Assembly: GCA_964579725.1 (NCBI GenBank)
Contig: CAZOHG010000023.1
Location: forward strand, 1-54,524
Length of the DNA stretch: 54,524 nucleotides
Source: CAZOHG01 sp964579725
Lineage (GTDB): Bacteria; Zhuqueibacterota; JdFR-76; BMS3Abin05
Direction of reading: 5' to 3'
Numbering within the stretch: position 1 is the first letter of the stretch; each line of letters begins with the position of its first letter. This document shows, piece by piece, positions 36,318-44,579 of the stretch. The notes beneath the pieces are model-generated. The model searched no databases. It saw nothing but the letters and a program-made list of their open reading frames with translations, and had not been told where the DNA came from. The position numbers and the translations under genes were made by a program.

Positions 36318-36878
36318 GTGAAAAAATCGACGCGTAACGCTTTTGTTTTGGCACTTGTCGGAGTCTTGTTTTTGGGGCTGCAGAGTTCCGTTTTTGCGCA
36401 GCTAAAAATCGGGTACATTGATTCGCAAAAAATTCTGGCCAACTACAAGGAATCCGTTGACGCTCAGAAGAAGTTGGATGCCCAAAACCAGAAATGGCAG
36501 CAGCAAATCCAGCAAATGCAACAAAATTTAAAAAACCTTCAGGATCAATTGGATGCCCAGAAATTGTTGCTCAGTGAAGCCAAAAAGCAGGAAAAACAGC
36601 AGGAAATTCAAAACCTGTATTTGAAAATTCAACAATTTCAAATGCAAAAGTGGGGGCAGCAGGGAGAATTGTTCCAACTGCAACAGAAACTCATGGCACC
36701 CATTATTGACCAGATCAACAAAACCATTACGAAAATCGGGCAGGAAGAAAAGTTCGACTACATTTTTGACACCGTTCAGGGAAATATTGTGTACGCCAGC
36801 AAAAAACAACCCGACCTTACGGACAAGGTTTTAAAAATTCTGAACAAAAGCGCTGCTTCCACAACCAGTAAAAAATAA
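36318..36878 (+). CDS. skp: OmpH/Skp periplasmic chaperone
   Basis: Predicted 186-residue periplasmic chaperone that holds unfolded outer-membrane proteins for BamA. A signal peptide (about 1-27, ending SVFA) precedes the family start QLKIGYIDSQKILANYKES, a long glutamine-rich coiled coil (about 45-130) forming the trimer tentacles, and FDYIFDTVQGNIVYASKKQP, the conserved C-terminal body strand. I chose GTG 36318 because GGAGG (36308-36312) lies 5 nt upstream; the ATG at 36306 would overlap that site. lpxD begins 2 nt after the stop. Confidence 0.92.
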   Translation: MKKSTRNAFVLALVGVLFLGLQSSVFAQLKIGYIDSQKILANYKESVDAQKKLDAQNQKWQQQIQQMQQNLKNLQDQLDAQKLLLSEAKKQEKQQEIQNLYLKIQQFQMQKWGQQGELFQLQQKLMAPIIDQINKTITKIGQEEKFDYIFDTVQGNIVYASKKQPDLTDKVLKILNKSAASTTSKK

Positions 36879-36880
36879 TC

Positions 36881-37903
36881 ATGCGCCTTTCTGAAATTGC
36901 GCAATTGACGGGAGCGCGGCTCGGCGACGAACCGGATCTGGAAATTAAGGGCGTGGCTCCCATTGAAAAAGCGTCATCGGGTGATTTGACTTTTCTGGCC
37001 AATCCGCGCTACGTAAAATTTTTGGAAACAACCGCAGCCACGGCGGTTTTGGTGCCGCCCGGTTCGTGGAAATCGACGGCCGCCCTATTAACGGTGGACG
37101 ACCCCTATTTCGCGTTTACGCAAGTTTTGCAGCTGCTGTTTTCCCTGACACTGGCGCAGCCGGAGGGAATTCACCCAACGGCAGTGGTCGGGAAAAATGT
37201 GCAGTTGGGCGAAGGGGTTTCCATTGGCGCCTTTGTGGTGGTAGAAGACGACGTAACCATTGGGGAAAGAACCACCCTCTTTCCCCATGTTTTTCTGGGA
37301 CGGAATTCCGTCGTCGGGCGGGATTGTACCATTTACCCGAATGTCAGCATTCGCGAGGAAACCCGAATTGGCGACCGGGTGATTATTCATTCGGGAACCA
37401 CCATCGGAAGCGACGGATTCGGGTTTGCGCCCAAAAACGGCGTGTACCATAAAATCCCTCAGATTGGCATTGTGGTGATTGAGGACGATGTGGAAATCGG
37501 TGCCAATTGTGCCATTGATCGAGCGGCGCTGGGGGAAACCCGCATCGGCAAAGGCACCAAATTGGACAATCTGATTCAGGTAGCACACAATGTCCGAATC
37601 GGGGCGCACACCGTGGTGGCCGCCCAATCAGGAATTTCGGGAAGCACCAAAATTGGCCGCCACGTGGTCATCGGGGGGCAGGTTGGATTTGTCGGGCACA
37701 TTACGGTGGGTGACGAAGCCATGTTTGGTGCCCAGGCCGGCGTAACCAAGTCGGTGCCGCCGAAAACAGTGGTTTCCGGCTACCCGGCCCGCGAGCACAA
37801 GCAGCAGCTTCGGATTGAAGCCAGCCTGCAAAAACTACCGGCCGCCCTGAAACGCCTGAAAGAATTGGAAGAACGGCTCAAAAAATTGGAAAAGAAGACG
37901 TAA
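36881..37903 (+). CDS. lpxD: UDP-3-O-acylglucosamine N-acyltransferase
   Basis: Predicted 340-residue trimeric enzyme that adds the N-linked hydroxyacyl chain in lipid A synthesis, from acyl-ACP. The N-terminal uridine-binding domain (MRLSEIAQLTGARLGDEPDL; GDLTFLANPRYVKFLETTAA) leads into a left-handed beta-helix of hexapeptide repeats (about 100-300), with GSDGFGFAPKNGVYHKIPQI at the catalytic region and VPPKTVVSGYPAREHKQQLR at the end. A charged C-terminal helix closes the protein. Length is typical. Confidence 0.96.
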   Translation: MRLSEIAQLTGARLGDEPDLEIKGVAPIEKASSGDLTFLANPRYVKFLETTAATAVLVPPGSWKSTAALLTVDDPYFAFTQVLQLLFSLTLAQPEGIHPTAVVGKNVQLGEGVSIGAFVVVEDDVTIGERTTLFPHVFLGRNSVVGRDCTIYPNVSIREETRIGDRVIIHSGTTIGSDGFGFAPKNGVYHKIPQIGIVVIEDDVEIGANCAIDRAALGETRIGKGTKLDNLIQVAHNVRIGAHTVVAAQSGISGSTKIGRHVVIGGQVGFVGHITVGDEAMFGAQAGVTKSVPPKTVVSGYPAREHKQQLRIEASLQKLPAALKRLKELEERLKKLEKKT

Positions 37904-37977
37904 CTATCTTGTGTGAAAAAAGGCTCGGTAGTGCGTCATCGTTAGAGAAAGCCTTTTGGAATCGAGCTTGGGAGGAA

Positions 37978-38016
37978 ATGTTAGAACGCAATGTTGAAAA
38001 ATCAACGGACAATTAA
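37978..38016 (+). promoter_or_regulatory. 12-codon open frame overlapping the lpxC start
   Basis: GGAGG (37971-37975) is followed 2 nt later by an ATG that opens a 12-codon frame (MLERNVEKSTDN, stop at 38014), which runs across the lpxC ATG in another frame. The lpxC ATG itself is 15 nt from GGAGG, and a stop at 37982 rules out a longer lpxC start. It may affect lpxC initiation or be coincidental. Confidence 0.25.
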
Positions 38017-39397
38017 ACGCACTGTTTCGGTCTCGGGGGTTGGTCTTCACACCGGAAATCAGACAACGGTCACCTTTAAACCGGCGCCTCCTAACACAGG
38101 CGTTGTTTTTGTTCGGACCGATCTTGCCGATCATCCTCACATTCCAGCTGTGATTGAAAATGTGGTCGATATTTCCCGGGGTACGACCATTGGAGTAAAC
38201 GGAGCGAAAGTGCACACCGTGGAGCATGTGTTAGCGGCGATTTTCGGCCTGGAAATTGACAATGTTTTTTGCGAATTGGACGGAAATGAGCCCCCCGTTG
38301 GAGACGGTTCCGCCATGCCCTTTGTGGACAAATTGCTCGAATCCGGCATTGTCGAGCAGGACGTCCCCAAAAATGTGCTGGTCATTGACGAAACCATTAC
38401 TTACTCCGAAGAAGAGCGGGGCGTGGACATTGTGGTGTTTCCCTCGGACGAGTTCCGCATTACATTCATGGTGGATTACAAAAACCCCGCTCTCGGTACC
38501 CAGTACACCTCCATGTATTCCCTTCACGACGAATTTGTCACGGAATTTGCGCCCGCACGAACCTTTGTGTTTCTACACGAAGTGGAAGAATTGGCCAAAC
38601 AGGGGCTTATTAAAGGGGGGAATTTCGACAATGCCATTGTGATTATTGACCGCGATTTGGACGAGAGGGAATTGCACCGCCTGAAAAATATGCTCAATCT
38701 CAAGGAAGAAATCAAGCCCAGCACCAACGGCATTTTAAACAACAAGCAGCTTCGGTTTAAGAATGAACCCGTCCGGCACAAGGCACTGGATCTCATCGGC
38801 GATTTGGCGCTTTTGGGCATGCCCGTTCAGGCTCATGTTTTGTGTGCGCGCTCGGGGCACAAGGCCAATGTGGAATTGGTCAAAAAAATCCGAAAAATTT
38901 ACGAGAAGAAACTGATCACGCGCAAGTACCAGCCAAAAGGTGGAGGCGGATTTGCCCTGGACATTGTGGCTATTCAGAAAATTCTGCCGCACCGTTACCC
39001 GTTTCTTTTGGTGGATCGAATCATTGATTTTGTTCCGCAGGAATATGTGGTGGGAATTAAAAACGTGACGTTCAACGAGCCGTTTTTTCAGGGGCATTTC
39101 CCCGGCGAACCGATTATGCCGGGCGTGCTGATCGTGGAAGCCATGGCTCAGGTGGGCGGTGTTATGTTGCTGAACGCTTCGGACAATCCCGAGGATAAAC
39201 TGATTTATTTCATGGGAATGGACAATGTTCGGTTCCGCCGACCCGTACGCCCGGGAGACCAGATTCGTTTTGAACTGCAAATGCTCAAGCACCGGAGAAC
39301 CACCTCCAAAATGGCGGGGAAGGCCTTCGTGGACGGTCAATTGGCTGCCGAGGCGGAACTCATGGCCATGGTTGTGGATCGAAAAAAGGAAAATTAA
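37991..39397 (+). CDS. lpxC/fabZ: LpxC-FabZ fusion (deacetylase and 3-hydroxyacyl-ACP dehydratase)
   Basis: Predicted 468-residue bifunctional protein. The LpxC half (about 1-300) removes the N-acetyl group of UDP-3-O-acyl-GlcNAc, the committed step of lipid A synthesis: zinc ligand H79 in HTVEHVLAAIFGLEIDN, GDGSAMPFVD, and the second half with LDLIGDLALLGMPVQAHVLC and SGHKANVELV. The FabZ half (about 325-465) dehydrates 3-hydroxyacyl-ACP: ILPHRYPFLLVDRI with its catalytic histidine and GHFPGEPIMPGVLIVEAMAQ with its catalytic glutamate. Such fusions are known in Bacteroidota and relatives. Both halves keep their key residues. Confidence 0.96.
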   Translation: MLKNQRTIKRTVSVSGVGLHTGNQTTVTFKPAPPNTGVVFVRTDLADHPHIPAVIENVVDISRGTTIGVNGAKVHTVEHVLAAIFGLEIDNVFCELDGNEPPVGDGSAMPFVDKLLESGIVEQDVPKNVLVIDETITYSEEERGVDIVVFPSDEFRITFMVDYKNPALGTQYTSMYSLHDEFVTEFAPARTFVFLHEVEELAKQGLIKGGNFDNAIVIIDRDLDERELHRLKNMLNLKEEIKPSTNGILNNKQLRFKNEPVRHKALDLIGDLALLGMPVQAHVLCARSGHKANVELVKKIRKIYEKKLITRKYQPKGGGGFALDIVAIQKILPHRYPFLLVDRIIDFVPQEYVVGIKNVTFNEPFFQGHFPGEPIMPGVLIVEAMAQVGGVMLLNASDNPEDKLIYFMGMDNVRFRRPVRPGDQIRFELQMLKHRRTTSKMAGKAFVDGQLAAEAELMAMVVDRKKEN

Positions 39398-39500
39398 AAA
39401 CACCAAACGGTTTTGGCGGGGGAGAGAGGCCGACGGAGATTCCCCCCGGGGCTTCAGCTTCTCTCTCAAAATAAATGCAAACTGAAACACAGGACAAAAC

Positions 39501-40274
39501 GTGGTTCAAATAGATGAACATGCCGTTGTGAGTCCGAAGGCGGAATTGGGGGAAAATGTGCGCATCGGCCCCTTTGCCGTGGTGGAAGAGGGGGTGCAAA
39601 TCGGCGAAAATTCTTCCGTGGCCTCGGGGGCACGTCTTGCCCGCGGGACGCGCGTCGGCCGAAATGTACAGATTTTTTCCGGTGCCGTACTGGGCACAGA
39701 CCCGCAGGATTTGAAATTCGAGGGGGAAGAAACCTTCCTCGAAATTGGCGATGGAACGGTGATCCGTGAGTATGCCACCCTGAATCGGGGGACTAAAGAA
39801 AGCTGGGTGACGCGCGTTGGCAAAAACTGTTTGATTATGGCGTACACACACATTGCACACGACTGCCACATCGGGGACAATGTGATTTTGGCGAACGCCG
39901 TCAATTTGGCGGGACACGTTACAATTGAGGATTGGGCGTCGTTGGGCGGAATGGTGCCGGTGCACCAATTTATTCGAATTGGGGCGCACGCGTTTGTCGG
40001 GGGCGGTTACAGGGTCGTAAAAGATGTGCCCCCCTTCGTGCTGGTCATGGGAGAACCCCTTCAATTTGGGGGAATTAATCTGGTAGGTCTGCGGCGCCGG
40101 GGATTTTCACCGGAACAGCTAACCAGTATTCGCCACGCTTACCGCATTATTTACCAGTCCAAATTGAATGTGTCGCAGGCCCTGGCGCGCATTCGTGAGG
40201 AAATGGAAATGACCACCGAAATCCGCAGCATTGTGGATTTTATCGAAAAAAGCGAGCGGGGTATTGTGCGCTAA
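39501..40274 (+). CDS. lpxA: Acyl-ACP:UDP-GlcNAc O-acyltransferase
   Basis: Predicted 257-residue trimeric enzyme of the first lipid A step. Hexapeptide repeats begin at once (VQIDEHAVVSPKAELGENVR), the catalytic-histidine segment LIMAYTHIAHDCHIGDNVIL is intact, and the C-terminal helical part has GINLVGLRRRGFSPEQLTSI, all in family order. The GTG start has no strong ribosome site. About 100 nt of non-coding sequence with a weak GAGAGAG/CTCTCTC stem (39422-39467) precedes it. The stop is followed directly by the ATG of the next gene. Confidence 0.96.
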   Translation: MVQIDEHAVVSPKAELGENVRIGPFAVVEEGVQIGENSSVASGARLARGTRVGRNVQIFSGAVLGTDPQDLKFEGEETFLEIGDGTVIREYATLNRGTKESWVTRVGKNCLIMAYTHIAHDCHIGDNVILANAVNLAGHVTIEDWASLGGMVPVHQFIRIGAHAFVGGGYRVVKDVPPFVLVMGEPLQFGGINLVGLRRRGFSPEQLTSIRHAYRIIYQSKLNVSQALARIREEMEMTTEIRSIVDFIEKSERGIVR

Positions 40275-41069
40275 ATGAAGGAAAAGTGGCGGCTCCTGCT
40301 GCACCCTCAAATGTCGGGGGACTGGCACATGGCGGCGGATGTGACGCTCGCCCAGCAAATCGGCCGACATTTGGTACCGGCAACATTTCGGGTGTTTTCC
40401 TGGTTGCCCGCGACTATCTCAGTAGGACACAACCAACACCGGGACGCCCTCGATCTACACGCCTGCCGCCGCGACGGACTTCGAGTGGTTCGGCGTCCCA
40501 CCGGCGGCCGCGCCATCCTTCATTGTGACGAAATTACGTACTCGGCCATTTTCCCCGTGACCAGCCGCTTGTACGCGCCTCAACTTTTGGCCAATTATTT
40601 GAAAATCTCGAAAATTTTAAAAGCTGCGCTGGAACCATTTGGCCTGTTATTCGATCCAAATTTCGGAGACGGCACCCAAACCGGGTCCGAGGACTCGGAA
40701 CTCTGTTTTGCCAGAGCACTGAGCTACGAATTGACCATTGGGGGGAAAAAGCTTGTGGGCAGTGCTCAGCGCCGCTGGGCAACGGTTGTTTTGCAGCACG
40801 GATCGATTTTGTTAGGTCCCTGCCACGAAAAATTGGGGGCTTATTTGAAGGCGCCCGAGTCGGAGCGCGAAGGCCACATGCGACTGCTTCGGCAGCGAAC
40901 CACTTTTGTGAAACGGTACCTGCCGCAGTCGATTTCGCTGGAAGAATTTGCCAGGAGCGTTCAGAAAAGCTTTGAAATCGCAGGCGAAGTGTGTCTGGAG
41001 CCTGGAAGTCTGACTCCCGACGAAGAACAGGCGATTCGAAAATCGGCCCCAACCTTTCGAATTTTGTAG
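40275..41069 (+). CDS. Lipoate-protein ligase A family protein
   Basis: Predicted 264-residue cytoplasmic enzyme of the biotin/lipoate ligase fold, expected to attach lipoate or octanoate to carrier domains such as GcvH or E2. WLPATISVGHNQHRDALDLH, the substrate loop VVRRPTGGRAILHCDEITYS and the lysine motif GGKKLVGSAQRRWATVVLQH are characteristic; the usual GGG of the loop reads GGR. The start MKEKWRLLLHPQMSGDWHMA is typical of LipM/LplA-like bacterial proteins. It begins right at the lpxA stop. LipM or LipL-type transfer is possible instead of ATP-dependent ligation. A gcvT gene lies 5 kb downstream. Confidence 0.82.
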   Translation: MKEKWRLLLHPQMSGDWHMAADVTLAQQIGRHLVPATFRVFSWLPATISVGHNQHRDALDLHACRRDGLRVVRRPTGGRAILHCDEITYSAIFPVTSRLYAPQLLANYLKISKILKAALEPFGLLFDPNFGDGTQTGSEDSELCFARALSYELTIGGKKLVGSAQRRWATVVLQHGSILLGPCHEKLGAYLKAPESEREGHMRLLRQRTTFVKRYLPQSISLEEFARSVQKSFEIAGEVCLEPGSLTPDEEQAIRKSAPTFRIL

Positions 41070-41078
41070 GAATCGGAT

Positions 41079-42227
41079 ATGCAAAAAAAGATTGCCATTT
41101 TGGGTTCAACCGGATCCATTGGCCGAAATACACTTCAGGTGATTCGAAAAAATCCGGAGGCATTTGAGGTAACCTGTCTGACGGCGCGGCGGAACGTCGA
41201 GCAATTGTTGGAGCAGGCAAGGGAATTTCGGCCGGCTCGCGTAATTCTAACCGAAAAAGATGTGGGCTCAGACCGGCTGCGCGCCTTCGAAGAAATGGGA
41301 ACGGAGGTTTTGACGGGAGACGACATGTTAGCGGCCTGCCTGCGAAGCGATCCGGCTGAGCTGGTGGTCAATGCGCTGGTGGGGGCCGTGGGTCTGCTGC
41401 CGACGCTTGCCGCCATTCAAACCGGCAAGCAGATGGCGCTGGCCAATAAGGAAACACTGGTCATGGCGGGTGAAATCGTCACGCGGGAAGCCCGAGAGCA
41501 CGGTGTCCGACTTTTGCCCGTGGACAGCGAGCACAGCGCCGTTTTCCAGTGTCTAATGGGCGAGTCGGCTCAAACGGTGGAGAAAATTATTTTAACCGGC
41601 TCCGGCGGCCCCTTTTTGCGCCGCGAAAAGAAAACCCTCAGCGACGTTACCGTGCAGGAAGCGCTGGCGCACCCAAATTGGCGAATGGGGCCAAAAATCA
41701 CCATCGATTCCGCCACCCTTATGAACAAGGGTCTGGAAGTCATTGAAGCGTTCTACCTGTTTGGTGTGCCCCTGGAAAAGATTCAAGTGGTCATTCACCC
41801 GGAATCCATTATTCACTCGATGGTCGTTTTTGTGGATGGCTCCGTGAAAGCGCAGCTCGGTGTGCCGGACATGCGGCTTCCCATTCAATACGCTCTGTTT
41901 TTTCCCGAGAGAAGACCTTCCGATTTTGAACGGCTCGATTTTGCTCGTCTTCAAAGCCTGACCTTTTTTGAGCCGGATTTGGACAAGTTTCCCTGTCTCG
42001 GCTTGGCCTTAGCGGCGCTCAAAAGCGGCGGTACGGCACCGGCCGTTTTAAATGGGGCGAACGAGGCGGCGGTTCACCTGTTTCTATCGGAAAAGATTCC
42101 GTTTACCCGAATTCCTCAGCTCATTGAGGCGGCCCTGGAAAAACACTCCCAAAAGTCGAATCCGGGCATTGACGACATTTTGCAGGCCGACCGCTGGAGT
42201 CGGGAATTTGTGCACCGGCAGGTTTGA
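41079..42227 (+). CDS. dxr: 1-deoxy-D-xylulose-5-phosphate reductoisomerase
   Basis: Predicted 382-residue NADPH enzyme that forms MEP, the committed step of the non-mevalonate isoprenoid pathway feeding UppS. KIAILGSTGSIGRNTLQVIR is the nucleotide-binding start; VNALVGAVGLLPTLAAIQTG, LLPVDSEHSAVFQ with the metal-binding residues, NWRMGPKITIDSATLMNKGL and HPESIIHSMVVFVDGS cover the active site. Length is typical. It is spaced 9 nt from the lipoate-ligase gene; the rseP gene comes after a 433-nt gap. Confidence 0.96.
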   Translation: MQKKIAILGSTGSIGRNTLQVIRKNPEAFEVTCLTARRNVEQLLEQAREFRPARVILTEKDVGSDRLRAFEEMGTEVLTGDDMLAACLRSDPAELVVNALVGAVGLLPTLAAIQTGKQMALANKETLVMAGEIVTREAREHGVRLLPVDSEHSAVFQCLMGESAQTVEKIILTGSGGPFLRREKKTLSDVTVQEALAHPNWRMGPKITIDSATLMNKGLEVIEAFYLFGVPLEKIQVVIHPESIIHSMVVFVDGSVKAQLGVPDMRLPIQYALFFPERRPSDFERLDFARLQSLTFFEPDLDKFPCLGLALAALKSGGTAPAVLNGANEAAVHLFLSEKIPFTRIPQLIEAALEKHSQKSNPGIDDILQADRWSREFVHRQV

Positions 42228-42660
42228 GCCAATTCCCTTTCGTAAAGAAAGGCTGGTTGGGGAGATTTAAAGCGGAAGAGTGTAATGGGGGGGGCAGAAC
42301 AAGGCTATTTTTGAGAAGAAGAAAACCCTAAAAGGTCGAAAATTGGGGGAAAATTTCTCAACAGGGGAATTGAGGTGAATCTTAAAAAGGCGCTAAAAAA
42401 AGTGGCAAAATGACGTAAAATCCCTTAAATTTTTAACTTGTGAAAGTCCAAAAAATCGCTTTTTGAGCGAATTGACTGGCAAGTTATTTTCGAAATTGGC
42501 AAAAAGTAGGGGAACGGACAGCCTCCGGGCTGAAACCGCAAATATGGTGTTTCGGGGGTGATCGGATTTTTCCCTCCGAAAAAGAGATTTCCCAAAAAAT
42601 ATTTTGGGGGCACCTTGGTGGGAAATCGGTACCGGCGATTCAAAAGAAAAAGGTGAGCGC
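42228..42660 (+). other. 433-nt intergenic stretch before rseP
   Basis: No gene is evident. It holds a hairpin CCTTTC/GAAAGG (42236-42252) just after dxr without a T tract, an A/G-rich middle, TTGACT at 42472 without a matching -10 hexamer, and a short perfect hairpin CAGCC/GGCTG (42519-42532) of REP-like type. The end carries AAGGTGAG, the ribosome site of rseP. Confidence 0.45.
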
Positions 42661-43725
42661 ATGACAACAGCTCTGGCAACCATTTTTGTTCTGGGTGTCC
42701 TTGTGTTTTTGCACGAGTTAGGCCATTTTACGGTGGCTAAATTGGTGGGGATTCGCGTGGAGCGCTTTTCTCTCGGCTTCCCACCGCGGCTTTTTGGTGT
42801 GAAAATCGGAGAAACGGACTACTGCGTGTCCCTGATTCCGTTAGGTGGGTACGTCAAAATGGCCGGCATGGTGGACGAAAGCCTGGACACGCACATTCAG
42901 GGCGAGCCCTGGGAATTTCAGTCCAAGAATTTTTGGCAGAAAACAGCGGTTATTTTGGCGGGTCCCGTCATGAATTACCTGCTTGCCATTGTTATTTTTG
43001 CTGGACTGACGCTTTCTCTGGGGGTCGGCGTGACCAAAGACGCCACCATTTCTCAGGTGTCTCCGGGCATGCCGGCTCAGGCAGCAGGCATCCAGCCCGG
43101 CGACAAAATTGTGGCGATTAACGGACATCCCATTAAAACCTGGGACGAGATGACCCAATTGATTCACGGAAACCCGGACAAGGACATTACGGTAGTGTGG
43201 GTGCACAACGGTGAGCGGCGCACGGCCGTTATTCACACCAAGGCGGAAAATGTGCCCATCGGCGGAAAAATTGAACGGGTTGGGTTAATCGGCATTGCCC
43301 CCAAAACGTATTTGGTAAAAGTAAGCCCGTTCAAAGCAATTGAGGCCGGGTGGACCCGCACCTGGGAACTAACCGAATTGGTAGGAAACTCACTGGTCAT
43401 GCTGGTAACCGGCAAAGCGTCGCTTCGGAATCTGGGCGGCCCGATTATTATTGCCAAAATGGCAGGCGAAAGCGCCAAAAGCGGATTTTCCACACTTTTG
43501 GCTTTTATGGCCTTCATTAGTTTGAATCTGGCGATTCTAAATATTTTGCCCATTCCCGGTTTGGACGGCGGACACATGATTTTCATCGTGACGGAAGCCA
43601 TCATTGGTAAACCGGTTCCCACCAAAACCAAACTGATTGTACAGCAGGTAGGGATGTTCATCTTGCTGGCTTTGATTGTGTTGGTGGTATTCAATGATTT
43701 GCACAATATTCATTTGATTAAATAA
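42661..43725 (+). CDS. rseP: RIP metalloprotease RseP/site-2 protease
   Basis: Predicted 354-residue intramembrane zinc protease that cleaves single-pass membrane proteins such as anti-sigma factors. The zinc motif HELGH (H18, E19, H22) sits in the first helix; one PDZ domain (about 120-200; PGMPAQAAGIQPGDKIVAIN) follows, and the third metal ligand motif NILPIPGLDGGHMIF is near the C-terminus, with a final helix. ATG 42661 is preceded by AGGTGAGC; the frame is open 57 nt further upstream, but the helix starts here. The next gene pair is separated by a terminator. Confidence 0.95.
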   Translation: MTTALATIFVLGVLVFLHELGHFTVAKLVGIRVERFSLGFPPRLFGVKIGETDYCVSLIPLGGYVKMAGMVDESLDTHIQGEPWEFQSKNFWQKTAVILAGPVMNYLLAIVIFAGLTLSLGVGVTKDATISQVSPGMPAQAAGIQPGDKIVAINGHPIKTWDEMTQLIHGNPDKDITVVWVHNGERRTAVIHTKAENVPIGGKIERVGLIGIAPKTYLVKVSPFKAIEAGWTRTWELTELVGNSLVMLVTGKASLRNLGGPIIIAKMAGESAKSGFSTLLAFMAFISLNLAILNILPIPGLDGGHMIFIVTEAIIGKPVPTKTKLIVQQVGMFILLALIVLVVFNDLHNIHLIK

Positions 43726-43756
43726 TTCGGACGATTCGGTACGGATTTTTTCGAGA

Positions 43757-43783
43757 GGCGCGGCCCTGTACCGCGCCTTTTTT
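43757..43783 (+). terminator. Intrinsic terminator after rseP
   Basis: Perfect 7-bp stem GGCGCGG (43757-43763) and CCGCGCC (43771-43777) around a 7-nt loop, followed at once by six T (43778-43783). It lies 31 nt after the rseP stop and closes the envelope run. Confidence 0.88.
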
Positions 43784-43863
43784 GTTAGGAGGGGAGAGGA
43801 AAATACACATCCGAACCCTGGCGCAAAAATTTCCGGCAATTTTGCAAAAAGGAGAAATTTATC

Positions 43864-43892
43864 TTGCTTCTTTTAAGAACATTTTTTATTTT
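43864..43892 (+). promoter_or_regulatory. Candidate promoter for plsY
   Basis: TTGCTT (43864-43869), 17-nt spacer, TATTTT (43887-43892) in an AT-rich stretch between the terminator and plsY, 42 nt before its ATG. Transcription would start near 43899. Confidence 0.55.
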
Positions 43893-43934
43893 TAATAGGT
43901 TAGGTTCCATGTTCTATTTCTTCGCGGGTGAAAA

Positions 43935-44543
43935 ATGATTGGCAGACTACTTCTCATTGCAGGTGTGAGCTATTTGATCGGCTCCATTCCCACCGCCTAC
44001 ATTTTGGTGAAATGGAAATCCCAGAAAAATATTACCCGCGAAGGCACCGGAAATGTGGGCACACTGAATGCCCTGCGAACCACCCACTCCAAATCGCTTG
44101 CTGCCCTTGTCTTATTGGGCGATCTATTGAAGGGCCTTTTGTCGGTTGCCCTGACAGCGTGGCTTTTCGGAAAAAATTTTGACGTTTTATTAGTCGCTTC
44201 CTTTTTTGTCGTTTTGGGCCATGATTTTTCCATTTGGTTGAAATTTCGGGGTGGGCGAGGTCTTGCCACGGGTGCCGGTGTTTTCCTGTACGTTCAACCA
44301 GTAGTGGTGCTTGGCTGGCTGGTGTGGTGGTTCTTCATCTACATGGTGACGCGCAAGGTCGCCTACGCCAACACATTTGCCACCCTTTTTACACCGGGAA
44401 TTTTGCTGATTCGTGCTTTGCATTTGTACAATCCGGAAACATTTGTCATTGTTTTTGCCGTGGCGATGATTATTTTTATCAAACATATTCCGCGGCTGCT
44501 TCACACCATGCGGGGGGAAGAAACGGTAGGCCAATTTCAATAA
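43935..44543 (+). CDS. plsY: Acyl-phosphate glycerol-3-phosphate acyltransferase
   Basis: Predicted 202-residue inner-membrane enzyme that acylates glycerol-3-phosphate from acyl-phosphate, the first step of phospholipid synthesis. The motifs SYLIGSIPTAYILVKWK, GTGNVGTLNALRTTHSKS and GHDFSIWLKFRGGRGLATGA are the three PlsY loops; the first glycine-rich loop reads GTGNVGTLN instead of GSGNxGxTN. Five to seven helices are visible. It has its own promoter and is followed 36 nt later by the aminotransferase gene. Confidence 0.9.
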   Translation: MIGRLLLIAGVSYLIGSIPTAYILVKWKSQKNITREGTGNVGTLNALRTTHSKSLAALVLLGDLLKGLLSVALTAWLFGKNFDVLLVASFFVVLGHDFSIWLKFRGGRGLATGAGVFLYVQPVVVLGWLVWWFFIYMVTRKVAYANTFATLFTPGILLIRALHLYNPETFVIVFAVAMIIFIKHIPRLLHTMRGEETVGQFQ

Positions 44544-44579
44544 TCGGTTTGCACGTTGACCTAAAGAAAGGAGAATCGA

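Noticed and set aside
36430..36690. Glutamine-rich low-complexity region as repeat expansion
   Set aside because: It is the normal coiled coil of the Skp/OmpH family.
39422..39467. Terminator between lpxC/fabZ and lpxA
   Set aside because: The GAGAGAG/CTCTCTC stem has a 32-nt loop and no T tract, so termination is unlikely.
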